Shown one piece after another: positions 7,841 through 17,084 of a DNA stretch of 64,000 nt. This stretch comes from Bacteroidetes bacterium ADurb.Bin037. GTDB taxonomy: Bacteria; Bacteroidota; Bacteroidia; Bacteroidales; UBA932. The notes below the pieces were generated by a model. It made no database searches. It saw nothing but the letters and a program-made list of their open reading frames with translations, and was not told where the DNA came from. Each line of letters starts with the position of its first letter. Positions within the stretch are counted from its first letter, which is position 1. The stretch covers positions 186,001 to 250,000 of the forward strand of contig MWER01000004.1 in assembly GCA_002071175.1 (NCBI GenBank), read 5' to 3'. The position numbers and the translations under genes are program-made.

Positions 7841-8866
7841 ATGAAAACAAGCTTCGGAAGTGACAATCACTCCGGGGTGCATCCATTTGTGCTGAAAGCA
7901 CTTGCCAAGGCCAACGAGGGATACAGCCTTTCTTACGGAGAAGATGACCATACCCTGCGTGCGCAGACGGTATTTCGGTCTGTTTTCGGTGAACACACAC
8001 GTATGTTTTTTGCTTTTAACGGAACCGGTGCCAACGTGTTGTGTCTTCAGGCTCTTACCAAGCCTTATCATGCGGTAATCTGTGCACGTACAGCCCATAT
8101 CAGTCAGGACGAATGCGGGGCCCCCGAACGTTTTACCGGTTGCAAACTCATCACTATCGATACTCCTGACGGGAAACTGCGACCTGCAGACATCCGGCCC
8201 GTTCTTCACGGGTTTGGGTTCCAGCACCATTCACAGCCGAAAGTTATTTCCATTTCCCAGGCTACGGAGCTTGGAACGGTTTACAGGCCAGAAGAGATCC
8301 GTGCCCTGGCCGATCTTGCACATAGCTACGGCATGTACCTGCACATGGACGGGGCCCGCCTGGCCAATGCCGCCGCATACCTGGATGTTTCTTTTGCCGA
8401 CCTGACCACGGCTTGCGGTGTTGATGCACTTTCCTTTGGCGGCACTAAAAACGGTATGCTCCTGGGTGAATCAGTGGTACTGTTCGATCCTGCTCTTGCA
8501 AATGACTTTCCTTATATTCGCAAACAATGTATGCAGCTCTTTTCCAAGAGCCGTTTTGTGGCAGCACAATACCTGGCATACCTGGAAAACGGATTGTGGC
8601 TTGAAAATGCACGTCATGCCAATAAAATGGCTCAATATCTTGCGGCCGGCGTCCGGGATCTGCCCGGAGTTACCATAACCCAAAAAGTGGAAAGTAACGC
8701 CGTTTTTGCCACTATCCCGGAAACTGTTTATAAAAAACTGATAGAAAAATATTTTTTTTACACCTGGGATGAATCCATCGGAGAAGTTCGCTGGATGTGT
8801 TCCTTTAACACCCGGGAATCACACATTGATGAATTCTTAAAAGATTTAAAAACATCCTTAATATGA
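7841..8866 (+). CDS. ltaE: Low-specificity L-threonine aldolase
   Basis: A PLP enzyme of the beta-eliminating lyase / threonine aldolase family, splitting threonine or allo-threonine into glycine and acetaldehyde. It is 341 residues long. The Schiff-base lysine is K203 in SFGGTKNGML. Other signatures are SDNHSGVHP and YGEDDHTLRAQ at the N-terminus and YLHMDGARLANAAA, where the Asp contacts the PLP ring. Substrate stereochemistry cannot be read from sequence. It overlaps the following acyl-CoA ligase by 4 nt (ATGA). Its position behind gcvH suggests a shared link to glycine metabolism. Confidence 0.93.
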   Translation: MKTSFGSDNHSGVHPFVLKALAKANEGYSLSYGEDDHTLRAQTVFRSVFGEHTRMFFAFNGTGANVLCLQALTKPYHAVICARTAHISQDECGAPERFTGCKLITIDTPDGKLRPADIRPVLHGFGFQHHSQPKVISISQATELGTVYRPEEIRALADLAHSYGMYLHMDGARLANAAAYLDVSFADLTTACGVDALSFGGTKNGMLLGESVVLFDPALANDFPYIRKQCMQLFSKSRFVAAQYLAYLENGLWLENARHANKMAQYLAAGVRDLPGVTITQKVESNAVFATIPETVYKKLIEKYFFYTWDESIGEVRWMCSFNTRESHIDEFLKDLKTSLI

Positions 8867-10641
8867 AAGAAGAAGTAAAAATCACAAGGTTGTTCGATTT
8901 GTTGGAACGTTTGCAGAAAACGTATCCCAAGGAAGATATACTGGCTGGAAAAGTAAGTGGTGCATGGAGAAAATACAGCTCTAAAGAATATGCGGAAATA
9001 TCACATACTTTTGCTTACGGATTTTTGGAATTGGGTCTTAAACCGGGTGACAAGGTCATTACCGTAATGAACAATCGTCCCGAATGGAATTTTGTGGATA
9101 TGGGGACCGCCCTCGCAGGAATTGTCCACGTACCCATCTATACCACTCTTAGTGAAGACGATTACCTCTATATCATTCCTCATTCCGACGCAAAAGTCAT
9201 GATCATCGGAAGCGCAACCCTGTACAAACATCTTGCCCCGACAATCGCCAAACTTGACAATCCCCCCACAGTATTTACGATAGATCAGGTGGAGGGTGTA
9301 AATAATATTGAACAAATACGTCTTTCGGGTGAAAAGAATAAAGACAAATGGAAATCCGTCATTGAGGACAATAAAAAGAATATAACACCCGATACCTTAC
9401 TCACGATAATCTATACTTCAGGTACTACCGGAACGCCAAAAGGTGTAATGCATGCCCATAGCAGCATTGTGTTCAACTTCCTGGGTCATGCTGCGCAGCA
9501 GACCATGAACGAAACGCACCGCTACCTGAGTTTCCTGCCCCTTTGCCATATTTATGAAAGAACCATGAACTATGAATTCCAGGCCCTGGGGATAAGCATC
9601 TATTATGCAGAAAACATGGGAACTATTGCCCGGGACCTGAAAGACATACAGGCAGACGGATTTTGTGCGGTTCCGCGGGTTATTGAAATGATGTACAAGA
9701 AACTGGAAGACGCCGGCAAGACGCTCAAAGGAATAAAACGTGTGATCTATAGATGGGCGTGGAATTTTGGGAATACTTTCGATTACGAGAACCTTACGTT
9801 TTGGCGTGTAATGCTCAATAAAATATTTGATAAACTTGTTTACAGCAAATGGAGGGCAAACCTGGGCGGTCATGAAATGATTATCGTTACAGGCGGTTCT
9901 TCCATCCGTGCCTGTGTGATCCGGTTGTTTTCAGCAGCTAAATTGTATATTTATGAAGGGTACGGTCTTACTGAAACCGCCCCTGTGATCGCTGTGAACA
10001 ACCCCAAGGACAAGATCCGCAAGATAGGAACAGTAGGAAAGGTTATGGATGGTACCGAATTGAAATTTGCAGACGACGGAGAAATCCTGACAAGAGGGCC
10101 CCATATTATGATGGGTTACTATAAGGATCCTGAAGCTACAAAAGCTGCTATAGATGACGAAGGATGGTTCTATACCGGTGATGTGGGGGAAATAGTCGAC
10201 GGGATATTCTTACGCATTACCGACCGTAAAAAAGAGATATTCAAGCTTTCGAACGGCAAGTACGTCGCTCCGCAAATGGTTGAGAATAAGCTTAATGAGT
10301 CTCCATTTATAGAAAGCTCATTGGTCATAGGCAGCAACCAGAAAGTGGCTTCGGCTATTATTATCCCCAATTCGGTGCTCATTCAGGATTGGGCCGCACG
10401 TCACCGGATGGTTTTCCAGGATCTGGAAAACCTATATAAAACAAAAGAAGTCAATGATCTCATTCATAAAGAAATAGAGCGTATAAACAAAACGCTTGCC
10501 CCCCATGAACAGATCAAATTCTTCCGCTTGGTAAACGATGAATGGACGACTGCCAACGGACTGCTCTCGCAAACCTTGAAATTGCGCAGGAATCAATTAA
10601 ACAAACACTACGAGAAACTCATAGCAGAGATCTACTCGTGA
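8863..10641 (+). CDS. Long-chain acyl-CoA synthetase (AMP-forming)
   Basis: A 592-residue ANL-superfamily enzyme that activates fatty acids with ATP and joins them to CoA. The AMP-binding P-loop is IYTSGTTGTPKGVMH (about residues 183-197). YEGYGLTETAP is motif A5, and GWFYTGDVGEI with RITDRKKEIFKLSNGKYVAP forms the hinge and C-terminal lysine region. Sequence and length match the long-chain (FadD/ACSL) group common in Bacteroidota, but substrate length is inferred only. It overlaps both neighbours by 4 nt (ATGA upstream, GTGA downstream), so the three genes appear to be co-translated. Confidence 0.92.
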   Translation: MKEEVKITRLFDLLERLQKTYPKEDILAGKVSGAWRKYSSKEYAEISHTFAYGFLELGLKPGDKVITVMNNRPEWNFVDMGTALAGIVHVPIYTTLSEDDYLYIIPHSDAKVMIIGSATLYKHLAPTIAKLDNPPTVFTIDQVEGVNNIEQIRLSGEKNKDKWKSVIEDNKKNITPDTLLTIIYTSGTTGTPKGVMHAHSSIVFNFLGHAAQQTMNETHRYLSFLPLCHIYERTMNYEFQALGISIYYAENMGTIARDLKDIQADGFCAVPRVIEMMYKKLEDAGKTLKGIKRVIYRWAWNFGNTFDYENLTFWRVMLNKIFDKLVYSKWRANLGGHEMIIVTGGSSIRACVIRLFSAAKLYIYEGYGLTETAPVIAVNNPKDKIRKIGTVGKVMDGTELKFADDGEILTRGPHIMMGYYKDPEATKAAIDDEGWFYTGDVGEIVDGIFLRITDRKKEIFKLSNGKYVAPQMVENKLNESPFIESSLVIGSNQKVASAIIIPNSVLIQDWAARHRMVFQDLENLYKTKEVNDLIHKEIERINKTLAPHEQIKFFRLVNDEWTTANGLLSQTLKLRRNQLNKHYEKLIAEIYS

Positions 10642-11351
10642 TACGTAAGGCAAATGATCGGGATAAGACAGCACTCCGGGACATTTGGAGTGCTGCTTTT
10701 AACGAAACGCCCGGTTATGCCGAATTTGTCATTGCTTATTGCCTTACACTCGGAACCGTCCTGTATCACCCCGATGGAATGTCCTTTCTGACACTTTTTC
10801 CTTTAGCTCTTCATCACAAGGGAAAAAGGATCCTGCAAGGTGTTTATGTGTACGGGGTGGCGACGCATCCCATGCAACAGAGAAAAGGATACAGCACCCT
10901 GCTGCTGTCCAAAGCTTCGGAGATGGCCCCGTTTCTGTTGCTTTTTCCCGTTACGCAGGATCTGCAACGTTTTTACAGCAAAAGAGGATTCACCGTCAAA
11001 GTAAATGTTCCCGCTCCTGTTGTCAGGATGGATCTCTCTGCTGAAAAGACGCCAGGGCGTTTTGATCCCGTCCCCTTTGAAGAATATGTGGAAGATGCCG
11101 CACAACGGGAATTTACCTTTCTTTGGCCTTCTTCAATGTTTGATTTTGCTTACCGGGAATGTCTTTTCAGGGACGGATTCGTCAGTCCGCCCTGGTTTTG
11201 TTATCCCATGGATGGTGAGGTCGTTTGCAAACCCTATAGGAGTGATCGTAAGATAATGCACGCATCTTTTCTGCCTGCATTGGTCCGGTTTAATGCGGCA
11301 GTTCCCGGATTTATACCGGCAGATGCGTTGTTTTATCTTCCGTTAGACTAA
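10638..11351 (+). CDS. GNAT family N-acetyltransferase
   Basis: A 237-residue protein with a GNAT fold: IRKANDRDKTALRDIWSAAF at the N-terminus and the acetyl-CoA motif YGVATHPMQQRKGYSTLLL (about residues 72-90), followed by a C-terminal extension. The substrate is unknown. The start chosen is GTG at 10638, which overlaps the acyl-CoA ligase stop (GTGA) and starts exactly at the family N-terminus. A longer reading from 10542 would overlap the upstream gene by 100 nt. It ends 3 nt before the convergent TonB-dependent receptor gene. Confidence 0.85.
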   Translation: MIRKANDRDKTALRDIWSAAFNETPGYAEFVIAYCLTLGTVLYHPDGMSFLTLFPLALHHKGKRILQGVYVYGVATHPMQQRKGYSTLLLSKASEMAPFLLLFPVTQDLQRFYSKRGFTVKVNVPAPVVRMDLSAEKTPGRFDPVPFEEYVEDAAQREFTFLWPSSMFDFAYRECLFRDGFVSPPWFCYPMDGEVVCKPYRSDRKIMHASFLPALVRFNAAVPGFIPADALFYLPLD

Positions 11352-11354
11352 TCG

Positions 11355-13715
11355 TCAAAACGTCACCCTGTAATATCCAAGAGGAAGCAAGCCTGTCTGG
11401 TATGAGGTTCTCATATCTTCAAGCTTCACGTCGTATTCATATGAATAGACGTTTTTTCTATTAATGAAGTTCCTTATTTCAACCCCGATCTCATGGGTTA
11501 CCTTGCGCTGCTGGATCTTGGCCCAGACCTTCAGATCTCCCCTCATATAGAAAGGATGCCTTGGCAGAAAAGCCTGTTCGTAGATATATACAGTCGAACC
11601 GGCTTGTCTGGACGCTTCCACATCCACCGGTATATACCGCTGGCCTCCTGCAAAAGCGAATTTGATATCGCCACCGACCGACCATATGTTCTTTGCTGAT
11701 GGTTTTCTGGTTAATTCAAACTCCCTTCCAATAAGAATATTGCCTACAAAATTGCTGTTGTAACGAGTGTTCCGCAAGATGTTGTCAATGCTCCTGAACT
11801 TACTTTCAAAGACAGATACCGTCCCCATATAATACCAGCCCTGGGACAGAAAACGTTCCAGGGTAAGTTCCAATCCGTAATTGTAACCTGTCCCATCACT
11901 GACATAAACCCTTCCGTATTTATCAAAATTCATCCCGCTCAAATTGATCACGGAATAATACGGTTCATAAAGATCGACCGGTATATTATAAAGATATTGG
12001 TAATAGGCCTCTGCTTTTAAACGCGTGGAAGGGGCAAGACGCCATTGATATCCCAGTACCAGGTGGTGCGCTCTTGTCATATCCAGGAATTTATTGGGAT
12101 AAATCTTACTATCCACTGCCTGTGAGAACAATTTGGTCATATAGATCTCCAAACCCTGGTATTGGCTGTGAAGCCCGTAACCAAAGGTCAATTCATGTTT
12201 GGGACTGAATTTCCATGACAAGCCCAACCTGGGATCTACATTCCAGGTTTGGTTCAAAAAGAGGAACTGAGCATTTACCCCTGCATCCAGGCTCAATTGA
12301 GCTGATACCCTATATGAGATTTCTGAAAATCCTTGTAAAAGAAAGGTATATCCTATTTCGTTCACATCTTTCGGATAAGTGGTTTTTGAATAATCATTGG
12401 ATATGAATTTGTAGGCCATTCTTTTACCGGTCAAACCGGAACGCATAGACAACCTGCTGCCAAATTTAATATTATGTACGGCTTGCAGGCTTTGGAATTC
12501 ACGCATAAGCATGGCGTCCTGACTGCGATCTTTCTGGAACGTTTCAGCATTTAACGAATCTATTTGTGCTGCAAAAGAAGAATAAGAGCCTGCCAGTGAT
12601 ATTTTGAGTGATTGGTTATGCCCCAGTGTTTTTTGATACTGGATTCCGCCTACTGCCATTCCGGACTGACTGGATATGTCGTCGGCATAATTATAAAAAT
12701 CTGATTCTCCGTCAACTATGCTGACTTTTCCTACCCCTCCAATTGTAAATAAAGAAAATGTTCCGCTTTTTGGGGTGGGTACATTGATCTTGGCTGTCCA
12801 GTCCTGATATCTTGGGAGTGCCGATCCCGCTCCAAAATCAAAACCCAGATAGGCCAGGGCATCCAGGAATGAATACCTGTAAGAAGCCATATATGACGCT
12901 TTCAGTTTCCTGGAAACAGGTCCCTCCACTCCAAATTCAAGTCCGTTTATACCAATTTGTCCCGTAAATTCATGTATATCATAATTCCCCTCTCTCAGGT
13001 GTATATCAAAAACACCCGAGTATGCATTGACATATTCTGCCGGAAAAGCGCTGGTATAGAAATCTGAATTTGATAACGTGTTTACATTCAGCATGCTGAT
13101 TGCACCGCCTGTGGCTCCTCCGTCAGCAAAATGGTTGGGATTGTAGATGTCCACACCTTCCATGCGCCATAACAGCCCAAACGGAGAATTACCCCGTATC
13201 ACGATATCGTTGCTTGAGTCATCCGGTGTTCCTACCCCTGCAAAATTCTGTGCCATTCTGGAAATATCGCTCATAGCCCCGGCATATCTTTCGGCATCGG
13301 CCACGGAGAAAGTCCTGGCGGAAACCGAAGCCATATCGTTTACCGGGCGAAGTTTGTCCCTTTCGGCAGTGACCACCAGTTCCTGAACGGTCATTACCTC
13401 TTCCCTCATCGTGAGGTTTATAACCAACTCCTTCCCGGAATTGAGAGAGACATTCTCCATATATACAGTCTCCATGCCTATACTTGAAAACAATATGGAA
13501 ATCCTGCCTACGGGAACGTTAGGGATGTTGTAATATCCGTCAATATCCGTATATGTAGCCAGATAGCCGTCATTGTTGATCACCACACCAACCCCGACCA
13601 GGGGTTGGCCCGATATATCATCGACCACCCTGCCCTTGACCGTTTGCTTCATTTGTTGCGCCTGAAGAGGAAGAATGGAAAAGAGGCAGATCAACAATGG
13701 AAAAATTCTTTTCAA
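11355..13715 (-). CDS. TonB-dependent outer-membrane receptor
   Basis: An outer-membrane 22-strand-type receptor that imports a ligand using TonB energy. After the signal peptide (KRIFPLLICLFSILPLQAQ) comes a carboxypeptidase-regulatory-like domain (VKGRVVDDISGQPLVGVGVV). Next are a plug domain (VQELVVTAERDKLRPVNDMA ... SNDIVIRGNSP) and a long barrel rich in alternating aromatic strands, ending in Phe. I place the start at the TTG at 13715, directly before KRIFPLL. The earlier TTG at 13745 lies inside the -7 box and so cannot be translated from that promoter. No SusD-like partner is nearby, so the ligand is unknown; siderophore, cobalamin or peptide are all open. Confidence 0.9.
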   Translation of the reverse strand: MKRIFPLLICLFSILPLQAQQMKQTVKGRVVDDISGQPLVGVGVVINNDGYLATYTDIDGYYNIPNVPVGRISILFSSIGMETVYMENVSLNSGKELVINLTMREEVMTVQELVVTAERDKLRPVNDMASVSARTFSVADAERYAGAMSDISRMAQNFAGVGTPDDSSNDIVIRGNSPFGLLWRMEGVDIYNPNHFADGGATGGAISMLNVNTLSNSDFYTSAFPAEYVNAYSGVFDIHLREGNYDIHEFTGQIGINGLEFGVEGPVSRKLKASYMASYRYSFLDALAYLGFDFGAGSALPRYQDWTAKINVPTPKSGTFSLFTIGGVGKVSIVDGESDFYNYADDISSQSGMAVGGIQYQKTLGHNQSLKISLAGSYSSFAAQIDSLNAETFQKDRSQDAMLMREFQSLQAVHNIKFGSRLSMRSGLTGKRMAYKFISNDYSKTTYPKDVNEIGYTFLLQGFSEISYRVSAQLSLDAGVNAQFLFLNQTWNVDPRLGLSWKFSPKHELTFGYGLHSQYQGLEIYMTKLFSQAVDSKIYPNKFLDMTRAHHLVLGYQWRLAPSTRLKAEAYYQYLYNIPVDLYEPYYSVINLSGMNFDKYGRVYVSDGTGYNYGLELTLERFLSQGWYYMGTVSVFESKFRSIDNILRNTRYNSNFVGNILIGREFELTRKPSAKNIWSVGGDIKFAFAGGQRYIPVDVEASRQAGSTVYIYEQAFLPRHPFYMRGDLKVWAKIQQRKVTHEIGVEIRNFINRKNVYSYEYDVKLEDMRTSYQTGLLPLGYYRVTF

Positions 13716-13742
13716 AATATCTTCGGAATTGGTATAAATGGA

Positions 13743-13750
13743 CAAAAATA
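13743..13750 (-). promoter_or_regulatory. -7 box (TATTTTTG) of the TonB-dependent receptor
   Basis: An exact TAnnTTTG match on the minus strand. It lies 27 nt upstream of the inferred TTG start at 13715 and excludes the alternative TTG at 13745. Confidence 0.6.
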
Positions 13751-13852
13751 GTACAATTTTTTAGTTCTGTATTTTATTCTTACATCGGAATAAAGCATCC
13801 TTTATTTAAATAAAACATTGTTTCTGTCTATATATTAATTGTTTGAATAATC

Positions 13853-15730
13853 TTACCGGCCTAAATACAGCAGTAATATTGAAATATCAGCCGGCGACAC
13901 GCCGGGAATCCTGGAAGCCTGTCCGATTGTCCCGGGCTTTACTTTTTGTAGTTTTTGTCTTGACTCTATTGACAATGAAGCCACTTTTGAATAATCAAAG
14001 GATCCCGGAATCGGGACCGAGTCCAGTCTTAATATCTTACGCGCAAAAGCTTTTTCTCTTTCAATATAACCTCTATACTTTATAGCAATAACTACTGATT
14101 CATAAATCTCCCGGGAAAGGGGATGTTTCCCATACAGTGTTCCACGTGGAACAAATGGCTCAATGTCTTCCCATGATACCTGAGGTCTGACTATAATATC
14201 TGCAAAACGCTTTTTTGTACTAATTGGTGTTGATCTTACTCTTTCGAGCATTTGATTGATCTGATCCGGCTCTAATGAATTATCCTCCAGCCAATGCAAC
14301 AGAACGTCTCTCTTTTGAATTTTGTCTATAAACAATTTGTATCTGTCTTCGTCTGCCATCCCGATAGAAAAGGCAAGGGGTGTCAGTCGTTCGTCGGCAT
14401 TATCCTGTCGCAGAAGGATCCTGTATTCAGCTCTCGATGTAAACATCCTGTAAGGTTCGTCCACCCCCTTGGTGATAAGATCATCAATAAGCACTCCAAT
14501 ATATGCCTGATTTCTTTTAAGGATGACAGACTCCTGCCGGTTAATCTTCCGGTGGGCGTTTATACCTGCCATTATTCCTTGCGCTGCAGCCTCTTCATAC
14601 CCTGTAGTTCCGTTTATCTGCCCTGCAAAAAATAAGTTTGGGATATTTTTTACTTCGAGTGTGTGTAGTAATTGAGTCGGGAGAAAGTAATCGTATTCAA
14701 TAGCATAACCGGGACGGTAAAAAAGGGCGTTCTCCATACCCTTTACTTTCCTGACTGCCTGAAGTTGTATATCTATAGGCAAAGAAGATGAAAAACCTTG
14801 TAAATAGTATTCGTTGGTATCCCAACCTTCCGGTTCCAGAAATAAAGGATGTTGTTCTTTATCTGCAAATGTTTTGAGCTTGTCTTCAATGCTCGGACAA
14901 TACCGCGGTCCTTTTCCCGATATTCTTCCTGAAAACAGCGGAGAATCATCAAATCCCTCTCTTAGTTTATCATGAACGGCAGAATTGGTATATACCATAT
15001 AACAATTCATTTGCTTTTGTTTTTCTTGTATAGCGGAAGGGTTATCCAGAAAAGAAAACTTATTGGGATCTTTATCCCCTTGTTGTATCTCAAATTTTGA
15101 AAAATCAACAGATCTTCCGTCAATACGCGGCGGCGTTCCGGTTTTCATACGGTCAACCTGGATTCCGCGTTCCTGTAACTGTTTACTTAATCCTATAGCC
15201 GGCGACTCACCTATTCTTCCTGCCGGAGTAGAGTTCCATCCGATAAATATTTTCCCGTTCAGAAATGTCCCGTTTGTTAATATGATGGCTTTTGCATGGA
15301 ATTCCTGTCCAAACTCCGTTCTTACGCCAGAAACGCCGTCCCCGTTGAAAAGCAGGGAAACTACCTGATCTTGCCACATATGCAAATTAGGGGTATTCTC
15401 AAGTAAATTTCTCCATACGGCAGAGTATAGGGTGTTATCGCATTGAGCACGCGGGCTCCACATGGCAGGTCCTTTCGAGCGGTTTAACATTCTAAATTGT
15501 ATTGTACATTTGTCGGTTACAATACCCATAGCTCCGCCGAGCGCATCTATTTCTCTTACGATCTGGCCTTTTGCAATACCACCAATCGCAGGATTACACG
15601 ACATATGAGCCATTTTTGTCATATCCATGGTGATGAGCAATGTTTTTGATCCAAGCTTTGAGGTTGCATAAGCCGCCTCACAACCTGCATGTCCGGCCCC
15701 TACAACTATGATGTCGTATTGTTTGATCAT
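13853..15730 (-). CDS. mnmG: tRNA uridine modification enzyme MnmG (GidA)
   Basis: With MnmE, this FAD enzyme adds carboxymethylaminomethyl (or aminomethyl) to U34 of certain tRNAs. The 625-residue length is standard. The FAD-binding motif is VVGAGHAGCEAA near residue 10. Family blocks include CNPAIGGIAKGQIVREIDAL, WSPRAQCDNTLY, TNGTFLNGKIFIG and FFAGQINGTTGYEEAAAQG, and the C-terminal MnmE-interacting helices end at GVSPADISILL. Its start overlaps the ybeY stop by 4 nt, making a ybeY-mnmG operon. Although gidA neighbours oriC in many bacteria, the candidate origin here is 10 kb away. Confidence 0.97.
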   Translation of the reverse strand: MIKQYDIIVVGAGHAGCEAAYATSKLGSKTLLITMDMTKMAHMSCNPAIGGIAKGQIVREIDALGGAMGIVTDKCTIQFRMLNRSKGPAMWSPRAQCDNTLYSAVWRNLLENTPNLHMWQDQVVSLLFNGDGVSGVRTEFGQEFHAKAIILTNGTFLNGKIFIGWNSTPAGRIGESPAIGLSKQLQERGIQVDRMKTGTPPRIDGRSVDFSKFEIQQGDKDPNKFSFLDNPSAIQEKQKQMNCYMVYTNSAVHDKLREGFDDSPLFSGRISGKGPRYCPSIEDKLKTFADKEQHPLFLEPEGWDTNEYYLQGFSSSLPIDIQLQAVRKVKGMENALFYRPGYAIEYDYFLPTQLLHTLEVKNIPNLFFAGQINGTTGYEEAAAQGIMAGINAHRKINRQESVILKRNQAYIGVLIDDLITKGVDEPYRMFTSRAEYRILLRQDNADERLTPLAFSIGMADEDRYKLFIDKIQKRDVLLHWLEDNSLEPDQINQMLERVRSTPISTKKRFADIIVRPQVSWEDIEPFVPRGTLYGKHPLSREIYESVVIAIKYRGYIEREKAFARKILRLDSVPIPGSFDYSKVASLSIESRQKLQKVKPGTIGQASRIPGVSPADISILLLYLGR

Positions 15731-16161
15731 TTTAGTGGATTGATTTTGATCTGAGAGAGAGCCTTTTCCTCAGCTTCGCGCATTTTTTTAATTTCCTTTT
15801 CGTTAGTATCGTTTTCTCCCAGCAAATGTAAAACGCCATGAACCATGACCCTTAATATTTCCTTTTCAAAGGGTTGTGAATACATAACTGCATTGGCACG
15901 AACCGTTTCCACATCAATGAAAATATCTCCGCTAATTTTTGGATTGTTAATGTCCGTATAGGGAAAAGTAATAATATCCGTGTAATGGTCATGACCCAGA
16001 TATTTTCTGTTCATTTGTAATAAGTAGTCAGACTCACAGAATATTATACTGATCTCTCCGGGTACTTTGTCATATGAGTTTATCAGATCTTTTAGCCACG
16101 ATTTTATGGCACGTCTATTGCTTATTTTAAAATTGGCCGTTTTAATGTGAAAAAGTATCAT
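15727..16161 (-). CDS. ybeY: Endoribonuclease YbeY
   Basis: A metal-dependent endoribonuclease for 16S rRNA 3' maturation and ribosome quality control; 144 residues. The zinc motif HGVLHLLGEND has the first two histidines of the usual H-x3-H-x5-H, but Asp where the third His normally stands. From memory this is common in Bacteroidota YbeY and probably not inactivating. YTDIITFPY is the other conserved block. It is first in an operon with mnmG, overlapping by 4 nt, with a -7 box 19 nt upstream of the ATG. Confidence 0.94.
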   Translation of the reverse strand: MILFHIKTANFKISNRRAIKSWLKDLINSYDKVPGEISIIFCESDYLLQMNRKYLGHDHYTDIITFPYTDINNPKISGDIFIDVETVRANAVMYSQPFEKEILRVMVHGVLHLLGENDTNEKEIKKMREAEEKALSQIKINPLK

Positions 16162-16180
16162 AACTTGTTTTGTACCGCAA

Positions 16181-16188
16181 CAAAAGTA
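16181..16188 (-). promoter_or_regulatory. -7 box (TACTTTTG) of ybeY-mnmG
   Basis: An exact TAnnTTTG match on the minus strand, 19 nt upstream of the ybeY ATG. It diverges from the tRNA-Ala box. Confidence 0.6.
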
Positions 16189-16215
16189 CGAAATTGTTTA
16201 TTAAAATATTTTTTC

Positions 16216-16223
16216 TACATTTG
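16216..16223 (+). promoter_or_regulatory. -7 box (TACATTTG) of tRNA-Ala
   Basis: An exact TAnnTTTG match ending 11 nt before the tRNA. No separate box lies between the tRNA and tonB, so it may drive both. Confidence 0.7.
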
Positions 16224-16234
16224 TACGCCTTGAC

Positions 16235-16308
16235 GGGCCATTAGCTCAGTTGGCTAGAGCGCTTGCATGGCATGCACGAGGTCGTCGGTTCGATTCCGAC
16301 ATGGTCCA
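16235..16308 (+). tRNA. tRNA-Ala (anticodon GGC)
   Basis: A cloverleaf with acceptor stem GGGCCAT/ATGGTCC (one G-U pair), D-arm GCTC/GAGC and T-arm GTCGG-TTCGATT-CCGAC. The anticodon loop ATGGCAT gives GGC at 16269-16271. The discriminator is A16308 and CCA is not encoded. The anticodon stem CTTGC/GCACG contains a U-C mismatch at pair 28-42 (bases 16263 and 16277). All other stems are sound, so it is probably functional. Confidence 0.95.
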
Positions 16309-16329
16309 CAAAATTAAAATTTTGATCTA

Positions 16330-17025
16330 ATGGAAATTAAAAAAAGCTCTAAGGCAAATCTTGAAAACAAGAGAGTGCTTTTTGTTGAGATCGGATTGAT
16401 CATTATTCTTGCTGTAATTCTTGCTGCTTTTGAATACAAGACCTACGATAAAAGTGTCAGTCTGATCACGGCTGAAGTTCAGCAGGTTATTGAAGAAGAA
16501 CAGATTCCTATTACTATGGAGACTCCGCCGCCACCGCCTGAAATACCTCAGGCTCCTGTTCTTTCAGATGCAATCGAAATTGTCGATGACGATATAACCA
16601 TTGAAGAAGATATTATCATTGACACGGAAGATGATAAAGATTTTGCAATTGAAATACGGGATTATATTTCCTATACAGCAGAAGAAGAGGCTGTTGAAGA
16701 AGAAGAGATTCCCCTGGCGATTGTGGAAGAAAAGCCGTCATTTATGGGCGGAGATGAAAACACCTTTACCAAATGGGTACACGAACGTATCGTTTATCCT
16801 GAGGTTGCTAAAGAAAACGGTGTCCAGGGACGTGTCGTCCTTTCATTTATTGTAGATGCTGACGGATATGTTAAAAATGTTACGGTTCTTCGTGGGGTTG
16901 ACCCTTTGATCGATAAGGAGGCCGTTCGCGTAGTATCTTCATCCCCTAAATGGAAACCCGGAAGACAACGTGACAAGACCGTAAGGGTGCGGTATAATTT
17001 CCCCATCAATTTTCAGCTTAGATAA
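16330..17025 (+). CDS. tonB: TonB family energy transducer
   Basis: Transmits inner-membrane proton-motive energy to outer-membrane receptors. The 231-residue protein has a short cytoplasmic N-terminus and one membrane anchor (residues 19-37, FVEIGLIIILAVILAAF). A proline-rich patch (METPPPPPEIPQAPV) follows, then an unusually acidic linker dense in Asp and Glu. The TonB C-terminal domain (about residues 145-231) contains ENGVQGRVVLSFIVDADGYV and ends VRVRYNFPINFQLR. It begins 21 nt after tRNA-Ala with no promoter box between, and is followed by a strong terminator. Confidence 0.93.
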   Translation: MEIKKSSKANLENKRVLFVEIGLIIILAVILAAFEYKTYDKSVSLITAEVQQVIEEEQIPITMETPPPPPEIPQAPVLSDAIEIVDDDITIEEDIIIDTEDDKDFAIEIRDYISYTAEEEAVEEEEIPLAIVEEKPSFMGGDENTFTKWVHERIVYPEVAKENGVQGRVVLSFIVDADGYVKNVTVLRGVDPLIDKEAVRVVSSSPKWKPGRQRDKTVRVRYNFPINFQLR

Positions 17026-17048
17026 GTGTCTTTTTTCTGAATTATAGG

Positions 17049-17077
17049 AAGCGCTCCTTTTAAAGAGCGCTTTTTTT
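17049..17077 (+). terminator. Intrinsic terminator after tonB
   Basis: Inverted repeat AAGCGCTC / GAGCGCTT with an 8-nt loop, followed by a T-tract. It ends 7 nt before the hflX start codon, so hflX must either have a promoter overlapping this region or depend on read-through. Confidence 0.9.
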
Positions 17078-17084
17078 ACACTAT

